Positions 1 to 9,715 of a DNA stretch of 52,069 bases are shown here, piece after piece. This DNA comes from an uncultured Bacilli bacterium. GTDB lineage: Bacteria > Bacillota_I > Bacilli_A > RF39 > UBA660. The translations under genes were made by a program, and so were the position numbers. Numbering within the stretch: the first letter of the stretch is position 1; each line of letters opens with the position of its first letter. The stretch spans positions 1-52,069 of the forward strand of contig CANRDE010000006.1 of the NCBI GenBank assembly GCA_947629325.1, written 5' to 3'. Under the pieces are notes generated by a model. That model made no database searches and had not been told where the DNA came from. It worked only from the letters and a program-made list of their open reading frames with translations.

Positions 1-24
1 AAGAAAGATATTATATTTTTTCTT

Positions 25-63
25 ACTGACATTTTCAAAAAATTATCTATACTGACATTATCA
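25..63 (-). repeat. Putative insertion-sequence end (terminal repeats) at left edge of window
   Basis: actgacattttcaaaaaattatcta (25-49) followed by actgacatt (51-59). The 25-mer is the exact reverse complement of 52020-52044. Confidence 0.6.
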
Positions 64-191
64 TAAAACTATAACACTATTCATTCTTTTTTATTGAATT
101 TTTTAAAAATACGTGATAATATATATTACGCTTTTTTTATATGTAAATTTTTACACAAAATTAAAGCAGAATAGAATTGAGAAGAAAAATT

Positions 192-866
192 ATGAATACT
201 ATTTTAGTCGAACAAAGACATATTTTAGAATATATAAAAGATATGTTGAATGATATTAAAATGGGATCTTACATTGTCTCTAACGCTGAGTATCATCACA
301 ATGCTAGTTATAGTGATGCTACTTCTATTTGTCGTTATGGGATACTAACGATGATGGATTTAAAAAATCTTGGTATTAGGAATTATTCTGAAGAAACTTT
401 AACCAAGATGAATGATGTAGATTCTCATGTTAATGGAATTAATTCAGTTTCTTTATCAGTTGTGGGCTTGCAAGATTTATATTCTGATGAATTTGAATAT
501 GATCCTTTTTCTCCTAGTCAAGTTGATTTTTTAATAAGCAGTAATATTAAAGCTAGGAGAACTACTACAAATTATGGTAATGAATTTTTAAGTTATGGAA
601 GTATTGCGAGAGAATATTTAAAATCACTTGATATTAGACTGTTAAAATTAGCTGAGCTAGGAAAAAAGAATGTTGACCAAATTCAAGAAGTGATTGAAAA
701 ATATAATTATTTAAAAGCCATTGCCGGAATTATAAAACAATTGCAAATTGATATTCCTCTAAGAGAAATGTCTAATCAAGATAATGCTTTGTTAGATATA
801 GACAGATTGGCTTCTATGCCAACTTTAAAATTAAAAAAGGACTCGGATGATATAGCAACACTTTAA
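192..866 (+). CDS. Uncharacterised protein; possible ADP-ribosyltransferase-like (DarT-like) fold
   Basis: ORF; alternative TTG start at 177. Motif YHHNASYSDATSICRYGIL resembles the H-x-T/S...SI..GIL N-terminal pattern of ART-fold proteins; later NGINSVSLS and TTNYGNEFLSYGSI. Function is a weak inference. Confidence 0.6.
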   Translation: MNTILVEQRHILEYIKDMLNDIKMGSYIVSNAEYHHNASYSDATSICRYGILTMMDLKNLGIRNYSEETLTKMNDVDSHVNGINSVSLSVVGLQDLYSDEFEYDPFSPSQVDFLISSNIKARRTTTNYGNEFLSYGSIAREYLKSLDIRLLKLAELGKKNVDQIQEVIEKYNYLKAIAGIIKQLQIDIPLREMSNQDNALLDIDRLASMPTLKLKKDSDDIATL

Positions 867-943
867 AGCTATAAAATTCGAGTTTTATTGTGGTTTAATT
901 CATGTTAAAATATAGGTATATATTATTTAATAGGAGGCTTTAA

Positions 944-1339
944 ATGAAGAAAATAATTGATTTAATTGCTGATTCAGGCTCTAATAAAGATGAAAAATTA
1001 CTAAATTATATTCGAAAAAATTATTTAAAAAATAAAAGCATTACTAATATTTGTTTTATTTATGGCCAAGGTTCAGATTGGAGCCATCATAAGCAACCTA
1101 CTGCAAAGGAATTAAGGAAATTAGTTTTTGAAACTAATGCCCACGACACATTATATTTTTTAGCTTCTTTCTATTTTGATAAAGATAGGGAAAATTATTT
1201 AAAATTAATGGAAGATATTTGTGAGAACGATATTCAAGTTTTTAAGACAGATCAAAAATATGAGCATGTAACTTCTGATAAAAGTTGGACTGATAGATAT
1301 TGTGAATTTTTAAGTTTAAAAGATCTTGAAAATAGGTGA
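944..1339 (+). CDS. Hypothetical protein
   Basis: ORF with AGGAGG Shine-Dalgarno (ataggaggctttaaatg); ends in TGA. Confidence 0.7.
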   Translation: MKKIIDLIADSGSNKDEKLLNYIRKNYLKNKSITNICFIYGQGSDWSHHKQPTAKELRKLVFETNAHDTLYFLASFYFDKDRENYLKLMEDICENDIQVFKTDQKYEHVTSDKSWTDRYCEFLSLKDLENR

Positions 1340-1343
1340 AATT

Positions 1344-1688
1344 ATGGAAAATATATTTAATTATAAAATTTATAAAAATGTTTATGAGGCTATGATTTCT
1401 GGCCGAAAAAGTGTTGAAATAAGATTGTTAAATGAAAAATCAGCTAAAATCCAAAAAGGGGATAAAATTCATTTTTCTGTACTAGATGGTGATGAGCAAT
1501 TAGAGGTAATAGTCACAAATAAATATATATTTACCAATGTTTCCGATTTATGGAAAAATAAAAAAATAGTATTAAATAGCGCTCTTGATTACAATAAAGA
1601 AGAGTTTATTAATCTTCTAAAGGAAATATATGGCCCTGAACAAGTGGATAATTCAAAATTGGTTGGAATAGAATTTAAAGTAGTATAA
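1344..1688 (+). CDS. ASCH domain-like protein
   Basis: KSVEIRLLNEKSAKIQKGDKIHF is typical of the ASCH fold; internal ATG at 1344 is a better start than 1326. Confidence 0.75.
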   Translation: MENIFNYKIYKNVYEAMISGRKSVEIRLLNEKSAKIQKGDKIHFSVLDGDEQLEVIVTNKYIFTNVSDLWKNKKIVLNSALDYNKEEFINLLKEIYGPEQVDNSKLVGIEFKVV

Positions 1689-1722
1689 ATGAATCAGTAC
1701 AAACTTTATAAGATTCAAGTTT

Positions 1723-1768
1723 TAATATCTATTAAAATATGATATAATTTTATAGATATTATTTTTTT
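1723..1768 (+). terminator. Intrinsic terminator-like hairpin
   Basis: taatatctat-(t)-aaaat / atttt-atagatatta stem followed by TTTTTTT. Confidence 0.5.
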
Positions 1769-1804
1769 AATGTTTATAAGTTTTTACTACATAAGGAGGC
1801 AAAC

Positions 1805-4800
1805 ATGTTAGAAATAAAAAATATCAAAAAAGAATATAACACCGAAGGATTTAAACAAAAAGCTTTAGATGGTGTAAGTGTTAATTTTCGAAAATGTGAA
1901 TTTGCTAGTATACTTGGTCCATCCGGTTCAGGAAAAACAACCTTTTTAAATATTATTGGCGGACTAGACCATTATGATACTGGTGATTTAATAATAAATG
2001 ATATAAGCACCAAAAAATATAAAGATGCGGATTGGGATAGTTATCGTAATCACCGTATTGGTTTTGTTTTTCAAAGTTATAATTTGATTGGTCATCAAAC
2101 AGTTTTAGCTAACGTAAAATTAGCTTTGACATTATCTGGTATTTCTAAGAAAGAAGCCACTGAAAGAGCTAAAGAAGCCTTAAAAGCGGTAGGATTAGAA
2201 AATCATATCAATAAAAGGCCGAATCAATTATCAGGTGGTCAAATGCAACGGGTAGCAATAGCTAGAGCTTTAGTTAATAATCCTGAGATTATATTAGCTG
2301 ATGAACCAACGGGAGCTCTTGATAGTGAGACCAGTATTCAAATAATGAAAATCTTAAAAAATATTTCCAAAGATAAACTAGTAATTATGGTTACTCATAA
2401 TCCTGAATTAGCTAAAGAATATTCTACTAGAATTATTAATTTAAAAGATGGAAAAATTATTTCAGATTCTAATCCTTATGATAGAAAAAAAATTAACGAT
2501 AAGGCCCAACTAAATAATAAGCAAAGTAAAACCAAAATGAAGTTTTTGACAGCTTTAAGCTTATCATTTAATAACCTAATGACTAAAAAAGCTCGTACTA
2601 TTTTAGTAGCTCTAGCCGGATCTATTGGAATAATTGGAATTGCTTTAATCATGTCTGTTTCAAATGGCTTTCAAAATTATGTTGATACTATTCAAGAAGA
2701 GACAATGACTTCTTATCCTTTGACTATAATGCAAGAGACAGGCGATATAACGAGTGCTCTTTTATCTTTACAATCTAAAGAAGATTCTAAAGATTCTAAA
2801 ATTATAAAAGAGCAACAAAATATTTCTTCAATGCTTAATAGTGTTAGTACAAATGATTTAAAAAGTTTTAAATCATATTTAGAAGATAATTATAATAAAA
2901 TTAAGAAAGATATTTCTAATATTAAATATTCTTATAATGTATCTCCCAATATTTATACCAAAGATGTTACTCAGAATATTGTAAAATTAAATCCTAGTAA
3001 TTTATTGACTTCCATAGTAGGATCTAATAGTATCTTAACCTCATCTTCTATGTTTTCCATGTCATCTGTTTATTCTGAAATGGTGGATAATACTAAGGAT
3101 ATTGCCGAGCAATATGAAGTATTAACGGGCAGATATCCGAAAAATTATGATGAAGTAATAATCGTTTTATCTGATAAAAATAAAATATCTGATTTATTGG
3201 TTTATTCTTTAGGATTACGTGATTATAACGAATTACAAAAGATGGTTACTGATATTTTAAGTGGCAAAGCTAATGAAATAAATAATGAACCTATGACATT
3301 TACTTATGAAGATTTATTAAATATTGATTTAAGAGTAATTATGCCTTCTGATACTTATAAATATAATTCTAAATATAAAATTTATGAAGATATGAGTCAA
3401 AATGAAAATTCCATTAAAAATTTATATGATAAAGCCTTAAAATTAAAAATAGTAGGTATTGTAGCGCCAAAAGAAAATAGCATGAATACTATGGCTTTAA
3501 GTCCAGGAGTAAATTATACTTCCGATTTAACCAAATATATAATTAATTATGCGCAAAAACAAGATATTGTCAAAAATCAAATTGCTAATCCGGAAATAGA
3601 TATTTTTTCAGGGAAAAAGTTTACTGATAAAAACAATAATTTTGATTTAGAGTTTAGTGATCTATTAGAAATAGATGAAAATAAATTACAAAGTGCCTTT
3701 AATATAAATATTGACCAAAATACGATACAGCAACAAACTTCTGGCTATATGAATGAAATTACCAATTCTATTACTACTGATATAACTCCAGCGACAAATT
3801 TATTTTTGGAAAATCTAAATATATTTGTTCAAGAAATCTTTACCAATATTGATGGGGGTTTTGCTCTTAATGATATTGAAGTAATTGTCAATAATTATTT
3901 AGCTAAAGATAATGTTCAAGAAAAATTAACTGCAATGGGAGCACAATATGTCATTCCCTCAGAAACATTTAAAACAACTTATAGTAGTTTATTACAAGCG
4001 GTATTACAAGCATATATAGCTGGCTATAATGAATATATAAAAGTAATTGATCCTGATTATACTGTTGATGCGATTAATCCGCAAGCTGTAGTTGTTACTG
4101 AGGTTAAAGATACAGTAATTAATTCTTATTTAAGTAGTGCTGTTATAAATGCTACGGCCAGTAAGATGGGTTCAGCTATGACGGAAGCATTAATGAAAAA
4201 AAATATTTTAACCAAAGTAGGAGAGTTAACTACTAATTTTACTAATTCTTTAGCTAATTCTTTTCATGTAGATGAAGAAAAAATGGCTTCTGCATTTAAA
4301 TTAAAATATACACAAGAAGAATTAACTAGAATAATTTCGGCTATGATGAATACGACAGAAAAAAGTCAAGAATCAAATTTAGCTTTGCTTGGTTATCAAA
4401 ATATAGATGAACCAACTAGAATTGCTTTTTACTTTAATGATTTTGACGGAAAGGAAGATTTTCTAAAATTTCTAGATAATTATAATGATAAAGTAGAAGA
4501 AGAAAAAAAGATTAATTATACTGATGCAACCGGAATCCTTATGGATTCAGTAAAAACTATTGTTAATGCTGTAAGTTATGTTTTAATTGCCTTTGTCTCT
4601 ATTTCTTTAGTAGTTTCTAGCATTATGATTGGAGTAATAACTTATATTTCAGTTTATGAAAGAACTAAAGAAATTGGTATTTTAAGGGCTATTGGGGCTT
4701 CTAAAAGAAATGTATCATCAATATTTAATGCGGAAACTTTTATAATTGGTTTACTTTCAGGATTACTTGGAATAGGAATTTCTTATTCGTTAATTCCAAT

Positions 4801-4975
4801 TATAAATGCTATATTACATCATTTTACTGGTAATATTCCTTTGTCAGCATCTTTAGCTATAAATAGAGCTTTAATATTAATAATTCTAAGTATTATTTTA
4901 ACTTTAATTGGTGGCATAATTCCTGCAAGAGCTGCCTCTAAAAAGGATCCAGTTGAAGCTTTAAGAAGTGAATAA
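1805..4975 (+). CDS. MacB/FtsX-type ABC transporter, ATPase fused to permease
   Basis: Walker A GPSGSGKT, signature LSGGQ, Walker B ILADEPTGALD; C-terminal FtsX motif YERTKEIGILRAIGASKRNV; large extracytoplasmic domain; SD aaggaggcaaac. Confidence 0.92.
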   Translation: MLEIKNIKKEYNTEGFKQKALDGVSVNFRKCEFASILGPSGSGKTTFLNIIGGLDHYDTGDLIINDISTKKYKDADWDSYRNHRIGFVFQSYNLIGHQTVLANVKLALTLSGISKKEATERAKEALKAVGLENHINKRPNQLSGGQMQRVAIARALVNNPEIILADEPTGALDSETSIQIMKILKNISKDKLVIMVTHNPELAKEYSTRIINLKDGKIISDSNPYDRKKINDKAQLNNKQSKTKMKFLTALSLSFNNLMTKKARTILVALAGSIGIIGIALIMSVSNGFQNYVDTIQEETMTSYPLTIMQETGDITSALLSLQSKEDSKDSKIIKEQQNISSMLNSVSTNDLKSFKSYLEDNYNKIKKDISNIKYSYNVSPNIYTKDVTQNIVKLNPSNLLTSIVGSNSILTSSSMFSMSSVYSEMVDNTKDIAEQYEVLTGRYPKNYDEVIIVLSDKNKISDLLVYSLGLRDYNELQKMVTDILSGKANEINNEPMTFTYEDLLNIDLRVIMPSDTYKYNSKYKIYEDMSQNENSIKNLYDKALKLKIVGIVAPKENSMNTMALSPGVNYTSDLTKYIINYAQKQDIVKNQIANPEIDIFSGKKFTDKNNNFDLEFSDLLEIDENKLQSAFNINIDQNTIQQQTSGYMNEITNSITTDITPATNLFLENLNIFVQEIFTNIDGGFALNDIEVIVNNYLAKDNVQEKLTAMGAQYVIPSETFKTTYSSLLQAVLQAYIAGYNEYIKVIDPDYTVDAINPQAVVVTEVKDTVINSYLSSAVINATASKMGSAMTEALMKKNILTKVGELTTNFTNSLANSFHVDEEKMASAFKLKYTQEELTRIISAMMNTTEKSQESNLALLGYQNIDEPTRIAFYFNDFDGKEDFLKFLDNYNDKVEEEKKINYTDATGILMDSVKTIVNAVSYVLIAFVSISLVVSSIMIGVITYISVYERTKEIGILRAIGASKRNVSSIFNAETFIIGLLSGLLGIGISYSLIPIINAILHHFTGNIPLSASLAINRALILIILSIILTLIGGIIPARAASKKDPVEALRSE

Positions 4976-5001
4976 TTAAAAGGAAATTAAAGAAAATATA
5001 G

Positions 5002-5445
5002 ATGAAATTTATGAAAAAATTGCAAAAATTTATGATAGGGAGATATGGGATCGATGATTTATACACTGGCCTTTTTCTCCTTTGGGTCTTATTATTTTTA
5101 ATTAATATATTTTGTAATAATATAATTTTAAATATTGGAGAATTTGGGATTATTTTTATTATGTTTTATCGTTGTTTTTCGAAAAAAATAGATAAAAGAA
5201 AAAACGAAAATCAAAGGTTTTTAAAATTAAAAAATAAAATTTTAAAACCTTGGTTACGTTGGTACCACAATATAAAAGATAAAGATCATATTTATAAAAA
5301 ATGTCCAAAGTGTAAAACCATTTTAAAATTGCCTTTACCGATGGAGCGAGGTATCAAACATTCTAAATGTCCTAAATGCGGTAAACGGGTAACTATATTA
5401 GTTCTAAAATGCCAAAAGGTAGAATTTATTAAGAACAAAAAATAA
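5002..5445 (+). CDS. Membrane protein with C-terminal zinc ribbon
   Basis: Two TM stretches, then CPKCKTI...CPKCGKR. Confidence 0.7.
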   Translation: MKFMKKLQKFMIGRYGIDDLYTGLFLLWVLLFLINIFCNNIILNIGEFGIIFIMFYRCFSKKIDKRKNENQRFLKLKNKILKPWLRWYHNIKDKDHIYKKCPKCKTILKLPLPMERGIKHSKCPKCGKRVTILVLKCQKVEFIKNKK

Positions 5446-5462
5446 TAAATGAGGTTGTTGAT

Positions 5463-5891
5463 ATGAATATAGGAGTAAAAAAAGTATTAGAAAAATATAA
5501 TATGTTTATTAAATATATTTTGGTCGCGGGCATAAGTTTTTTAATTGATATCACATTATTTAATATATTTAATAATCTTCTTTTAAATAAGATTATTATA
5601 GCTACTATTTTAGCTCGAATTATTTCTTCTTTTATAAACTATTTATTAAATCGCAATCGTGTATTTAAAAGTACCGAAAGTAAGAGAAATACATTCTTAA
5701 AATATTATTTATTAGTAGTTATTCAAATGTTAGTTTCCGCTTTAGTAGTAAATAATTTATATAAAATAATTAAAATAAACGCTACAATTATCAAAATACC
5801 AGTAGAATTTACTTTATTTGTATGTAATTATTTAATTCAAAAAATATTGATTTTTAAAAGAGGTAATAAAAATGAAATTCCTTCAAAATAA
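5463..5891 (+). CDS. GtrA family membrane protein
   Basis: About 130 aa, four TM; KYILVAGISFLIDITLF...NYLLNRNRVFK typical of GtrA. Confidence 0.85.
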   Translation: MNIGVKKVLEKYNMFIKYILVAGISFLIDITLFNIFNNLLLNKIIIATILARIISSFINYLLNRNRVFKSTESKRNTFLKYYLLVVIQMLVSALVVNNLYKIIKINATIIKIPVEFTLFVCNYLIQKILIFKRGNKNEIPSK

Positions 5892-7644
5892 TTATAAAAA
5901 TATAATATTAGGTTTTTTGTCTAGTTTAGCAATATATCCTTTAATTAGTCTTTATATTAATAATAAATTATTAAATTTGTTAATATTTTTACTTTTATTA
6001 CTGCTTTTTGGCGTATTTTATAAAAAGAGTTATAGTGAAGAAATAGCTAAATTGGCTAAAAAGTGGCAAATATTGGCTTTATTAATTAGTCTTATTTTGG
6101 TCTTAGGTTATAGTTATAATTTAATAAATACAGGAAATTTAGTATGGGGAAATTTTAAAAATTTCTTAGTTTCCGTAGTAAAAGTAATAGGATTTTATTA
6201 TTTAATTAAAACTATAATTTATTATTTATTAAAATTTTTAAAAACCGATTTTAAAGAATCGCCAAATAAGCTTATAGTTAATTATAAAAAGCATCCCTTT
6301 TTATATTCTTTTCTATTTTTAAGTATTTGTTATGGAATATTTTTAGTTTGCTATTATCCGGGCATTATAAATTATGATAATGCTAATCAAATAAAAGAGG
6401 TTCTAGGTATTCATACTCGTTATTTAGATGCCATAAATCCTATAAGTGATAGTACTCTTACTAATTTTAATCCAATAATACATACTTTATTATTAGGAGG
6501 ATTAGTAAAATTCGGAATAACTTATTTTAATTTTAATTTTGGCCTATTTTTATACACTATGCTTCAAATGTTAATATGTATTATAATCTATAGTTATTGT
6601 TTGAGTTATAGTATAAAAGAAAATATAAAAACCCAATATGCTTTTGCTATTCTATTAATATTAGGATTCATACCATTATTTGGTTTTTATAGTATAACGG
6701 CAGTTAAAGATACTTTATATACAGCTTTCCTAGTATTGTTTTCTTTACAAATTTATCAATTATTGAAAAAAGAAAAATTATTATTAAAAGATTTTGTATT
6801 TTTATTTTTGATTAGTATGTTAGTTTGTTTATTTCGAAATAATGGCTTTTTTATAATCATTCTTACTTTACCATTTTTATGCGTTAAAAAAGAGAAGCTT
6901 GGTATTTTAATAGTCTTATTTATGACAGTGATAACTAATTTATCTTTTAATAATATCTTACTGCCAAAATTAGGAATTTCAGGAACCAGTATTCGGGAAA
7001 CCCTTTCGGTTCCATTTCAGCAAACCGCTCGACTTGCTAAATTAAAACCTCAGGCTTTTAGCGCGAGAGATAAAAAAATTATTGCTCAAATACTAGATTA
7101 TGATAATTTGGCTAGTGATTATAATGAAAATTTAGCTGATCCTGTCAAAAATAAATTTAATAAAGACTATAAAACAGAAGATTTAATTCAATATTTTGGC
7201 GTTTGGAGTAAAGGGCTAATTAATTATCCTCTTATTTATATTGATGCAACCATTAATAATATATCTTCTTATTTTTATCCTTTTGAGGGAAGCTGGAAAG
7301 TATATCATAAACTGAATATTAAATTACCAGAAGCAGGATTTAATTACCATTATAATAATTTAAAAGTACAAAGAGATCTTTTACATACTTATGAGATTAT
7401 AGTAGAATGTAGTCCTGTAGGAATAATATTGAATATTGCCATTATTACATGGAGTAGTGTGTTAATTTTTATAAATTTATGTAATAAAAAAAGATATTAT
7501 ATTTTTATGATTCCCAATATAATATCAATTTTATTCTGCATTTTAAGCCCCGCTAATACTTATTATAGATATATATATCCTTCTTTATTAATAATGGTTT
7601 GCTTATTTCCAATATACAAAAATTTATGTGAAAAGAAAAATTAG
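5872..7644 (+). CDS. Polytopic membrane protein, DUF6020-like
   Basis: Many TM segments; motif CYYPGIINYDNANQIKEVLG and late NTYYRYIYPSLL. Start overlaps upstream gtrA. Confidence 0.7.
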   Translation: MKFLQNNYKNIILGFLSSLAIYPLISLYINNKLLNLLIFLLLLLLFGVFYKKSYSEEIAKLAKKWQILALLISLILVLGYSYNLINTGNLVWGNFKNFLVSVVKVIGFYYLIKTIIYYLLKFLKTDFKESPNKLIVNYKKHPFLYSFLFLSICYGIFLVCYYPGIINYDNANQIKEVLGIHTRYLDAINPISDSTLTNFNPIIHTLLLGGLVKFGITYFNFNFGLFLYTMLQMLICIIIYSYCLSYSIKENIKTQYAFAILLILGFIPLFGFYSITAVKDTLYTAFLVLFSLQIYQLLKKEKLLLKDFVFLFLISMLVCLFRNNGFFIIILTLPFLCVKKEKLGILIVLFMTVITNLSFNNILLPKLGISGTSIRETLSVPFQQTARLAKLKPQAFSARDKKIIAQILDYDNLASDYNENLADPVKNKFNKDYKTEDLIQYFGVWSKGLINYPLIYIDATINNISSYFYPFEGSWKVYHKLNIKLPEAGFNYHYNNLKVQRDLLHTYEIIVECSPVGIILNIAIITWSSVLIFINLCNKKRYYIFMIPNIISILFCILSPANTYYRYIYPSLLIMVCLFPIYKNLCEKKN

Positions 7645-7679
7645 TTGATGAAATAAGATAAAAATTATTGAGTTATAAA

Positions 7680-7703
7680 AGTACTGTTTAACAGTGCTTT
7701 TTT
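7680..7703 (+). terminator. Intrinsic terminator
   Basis: agtactg-tttaa-cagtgct + TTTTTT. Confidence 0.8.
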
Positions 7704-7878
7704 CTTATCTCTGCAAAACTTGATTTTATGGGAGGATTTATATAATACAAATAAGAATAAGTAGATGTAACAATGACCATGTTATAAGCTAAAAAAATTG
7801 CAAATTAAATCCTTTTTATTGTAAAAATAATCATTAAATTATATAATATAAAGTATAAGCATAGTAGAGAGGATTAAT

Positions 7879-9612
7879 ATGAAACAAAAAAAACAAACTA
7901 ATGAACAATATTTATGGGAACATTACTATACCGAAGAAGAATTAAATATCAAAATTTCTGAGTTGTCAGCTTATGATTATATGATGAAAGACACTAAAGA
8001 ATATGGTAATGAATATGTTTTTAATTATTTTGGCCGCAAAATGACTTATAAAACCTTTTGGGATTATATCGATAAATGTGCAAAAAGTTTAAAAACATTA
8101 GGAGCTAAAGAAAAAGACGTTATAACCATTTGCATGCCTAATACTCCTGAAGCAGTAATATCTTTTTTTGCTATAAATAAAATAGGAGCTATTGCAAATA
8201 TGGTGCATCCATTATCTGCGGAAGAGGAAATAAAAGAGTATTTGCAAAAAACCAGTAGTACTTTATTGATTGCCTTAAATCAATGTTATGCTAAAATTAA
8301 AAATATTATTAAAGAAACTAAGGTTAAAAATGTAATAATATGTAGTCCGTCAGATTCAATGCCTATTCTTTTAAATACAATGTATAATGTGACTTTAGGA
8401 AGAAAAACAGAAACTCCTCCTAAAAGTAGTTTTTATTTATTTTGGAAAGATTTTATTAAATTAAGCAACTCTTATTATGGCAATATTAATGCTAAAGTAA
8501 ATAAAGATGATGTAGCAGTAATTTTACATAGCGGTGGCACAACCGGAACTCCCAAAAGTATTGTTTTGGCTAATCGTTGTATAACAGGAGTTAATGAACA
8601 AGCTAAAGTATTTTTTGCCGGGGTCGAAGTAGGCGAAGTTTTATTATCAATATTACCGGTATTTCATTGCTTTGGTTTAGTAGTTGGGGTTTATATTCCA
8701 ATTTGTCGAGGGGCTGTAACTGTATTAATTCCTCAGTTTGATGCGAAAAGATTTGATAAATTAATGGTTAAATATAAACCTGAATATATAATTGGCGTTC
8801 CTACTTTGTTTGAGGCTTTAGTAAGAAATAAGTATATGGAAAATGTCGATTTATCACAATTAAAATGCTTAGTTTCTGGAGGAGATACATTATCCCCTCA
8901 ACGAAATCAAGCAATTAATGATTTTTTAAAAGAACATAACAGCAAAGGCCAAATTATTCAAGGATATGGCATGACCGAAACATGTGGACCTGTTTGTTTT
9001 GGAACTAAAGGAAGTAATAAGCTCGGTAGTGTAGGAATTCCTTTTCCTGGCAATGTAATGAAAATATGTGATCCAGAAACCTATAAAGAAATGAAACCAA
9101 ATGAAATAGGAGAAATTTGCATAAATAGTTTTGTTTTAATGGATGGTTATTTAGATAATCCTCAAGAAACAGAAGAAGTTTTAAAATTACATGATGATGG
9201 TAAAAAATATATTCATACAGGCGATTTGGGATATATGGATGAAGATGGAGTATTTTTCTATGTTCAAAGAATTAAAAGAATAATTATTTCTTCTGGCTAT
9301 AATGTTTATCCTGAATATGTAGAAAAAGTTTTGAAAGATAATAAATATATTAAAGATGCATGTGTAGTTGGTGTTCCTCATCCTTATAAAAAAGAAATAG
9401 CAAAAGCTTTTATTATGTTAAATGATGGTGTTGAAGAAAGCTATACGGTAAAAAAGGAAATAATGGACTATACTAATAAAAAATTAGCTCATTACATGAT
9501 TCCTAAAGAATATATTTTTAAAAAAGAATTCCCTAAAACAAAAATGGCTAAAACTGATTATCGCGCTTTGCAAGAAGAATTACTTAATAAGAATAATAAG
9601 ATGAAAAAATAA
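7879..9612 (+). CDS. AMP-binding acyl-CoA synthetase/ligase
   Basis: HSGGTTGTPKSIVLANR P-loop-like motif, QGYGMTETCGP, YIHTGDLGYMDEDG, SGYNVYPEYVEKVL. Confidence 0.92.
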   Translation: MKQKKQTNEQYLWEHYYTEEELNIKISELSAYDYMMKDTKEYGNEYVFNYFGRKMTYKTFWDYIDKCAKSLKTLGAKEKDVITICMPNTPEAVISFFAINKIGAIANMVHPLSAEEEIKEYLQKTSSTLLIALNQCYAKIKNIIKETKVKNVIICSPSDSMPILLNTMYNVTLGRKTETPPKSSFYLFWKDFIKLSNSYYGNINAKVNKDDVAVILHSGGTTGTPKSIVLANRCITGVNEQAKVFFAGVEVGEVLLSILPVFHCFGLVVGVYIPICRGAVTVLIPQFDAKRFDKLMVKYKPEYIIGVPTLFEALVRNKYMENVDLSQLKCLVSGGDTLSPQRNQAINDFLKEHNSKGQIIQGYGMTETCGPVCFGTKGSNKLGSVGIPFPGNVMKICDPETYKEMKPNEIGEICINSFVLMDGYLDNPQETEEVLKLHDDGKKYIHTGDLGYMDEDGVFFYVQRIKRIIISSGYNVYPEYVEKVLKDNKYIKDACVVGVPHPYKKEIAKAFIMLNDGVEESYTVKKEIMDYTNKKLAHYMIPKEYIFKKEFPKTKMAKTDYRALQEELLNKNNKMKK

Positions 9613-9715
9613 ATCATTAACATATGTGTAAAATTAAGTAAATTGGAAATAATAATGGCAAATAGCCTATGGTAAATAGTGATATATTATAAATGATAGA
9701 AGTGGAAGTATTGAA

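Noticed and set aside
7741-7850. Distant inverted repeat aggattta ... taaatcct upstream of the acyl-CoA synthetase gene
   Set aside because: Arms are only about 8 bp and far apart in very AT-rich DNA; expected by chance.
9187-9381. Minus-strand ORF, 64 aa
   Set aside because: Lies wholly inside the acyl-CoA synthetase gene on the opposite strand; composition reflects antisense codons.
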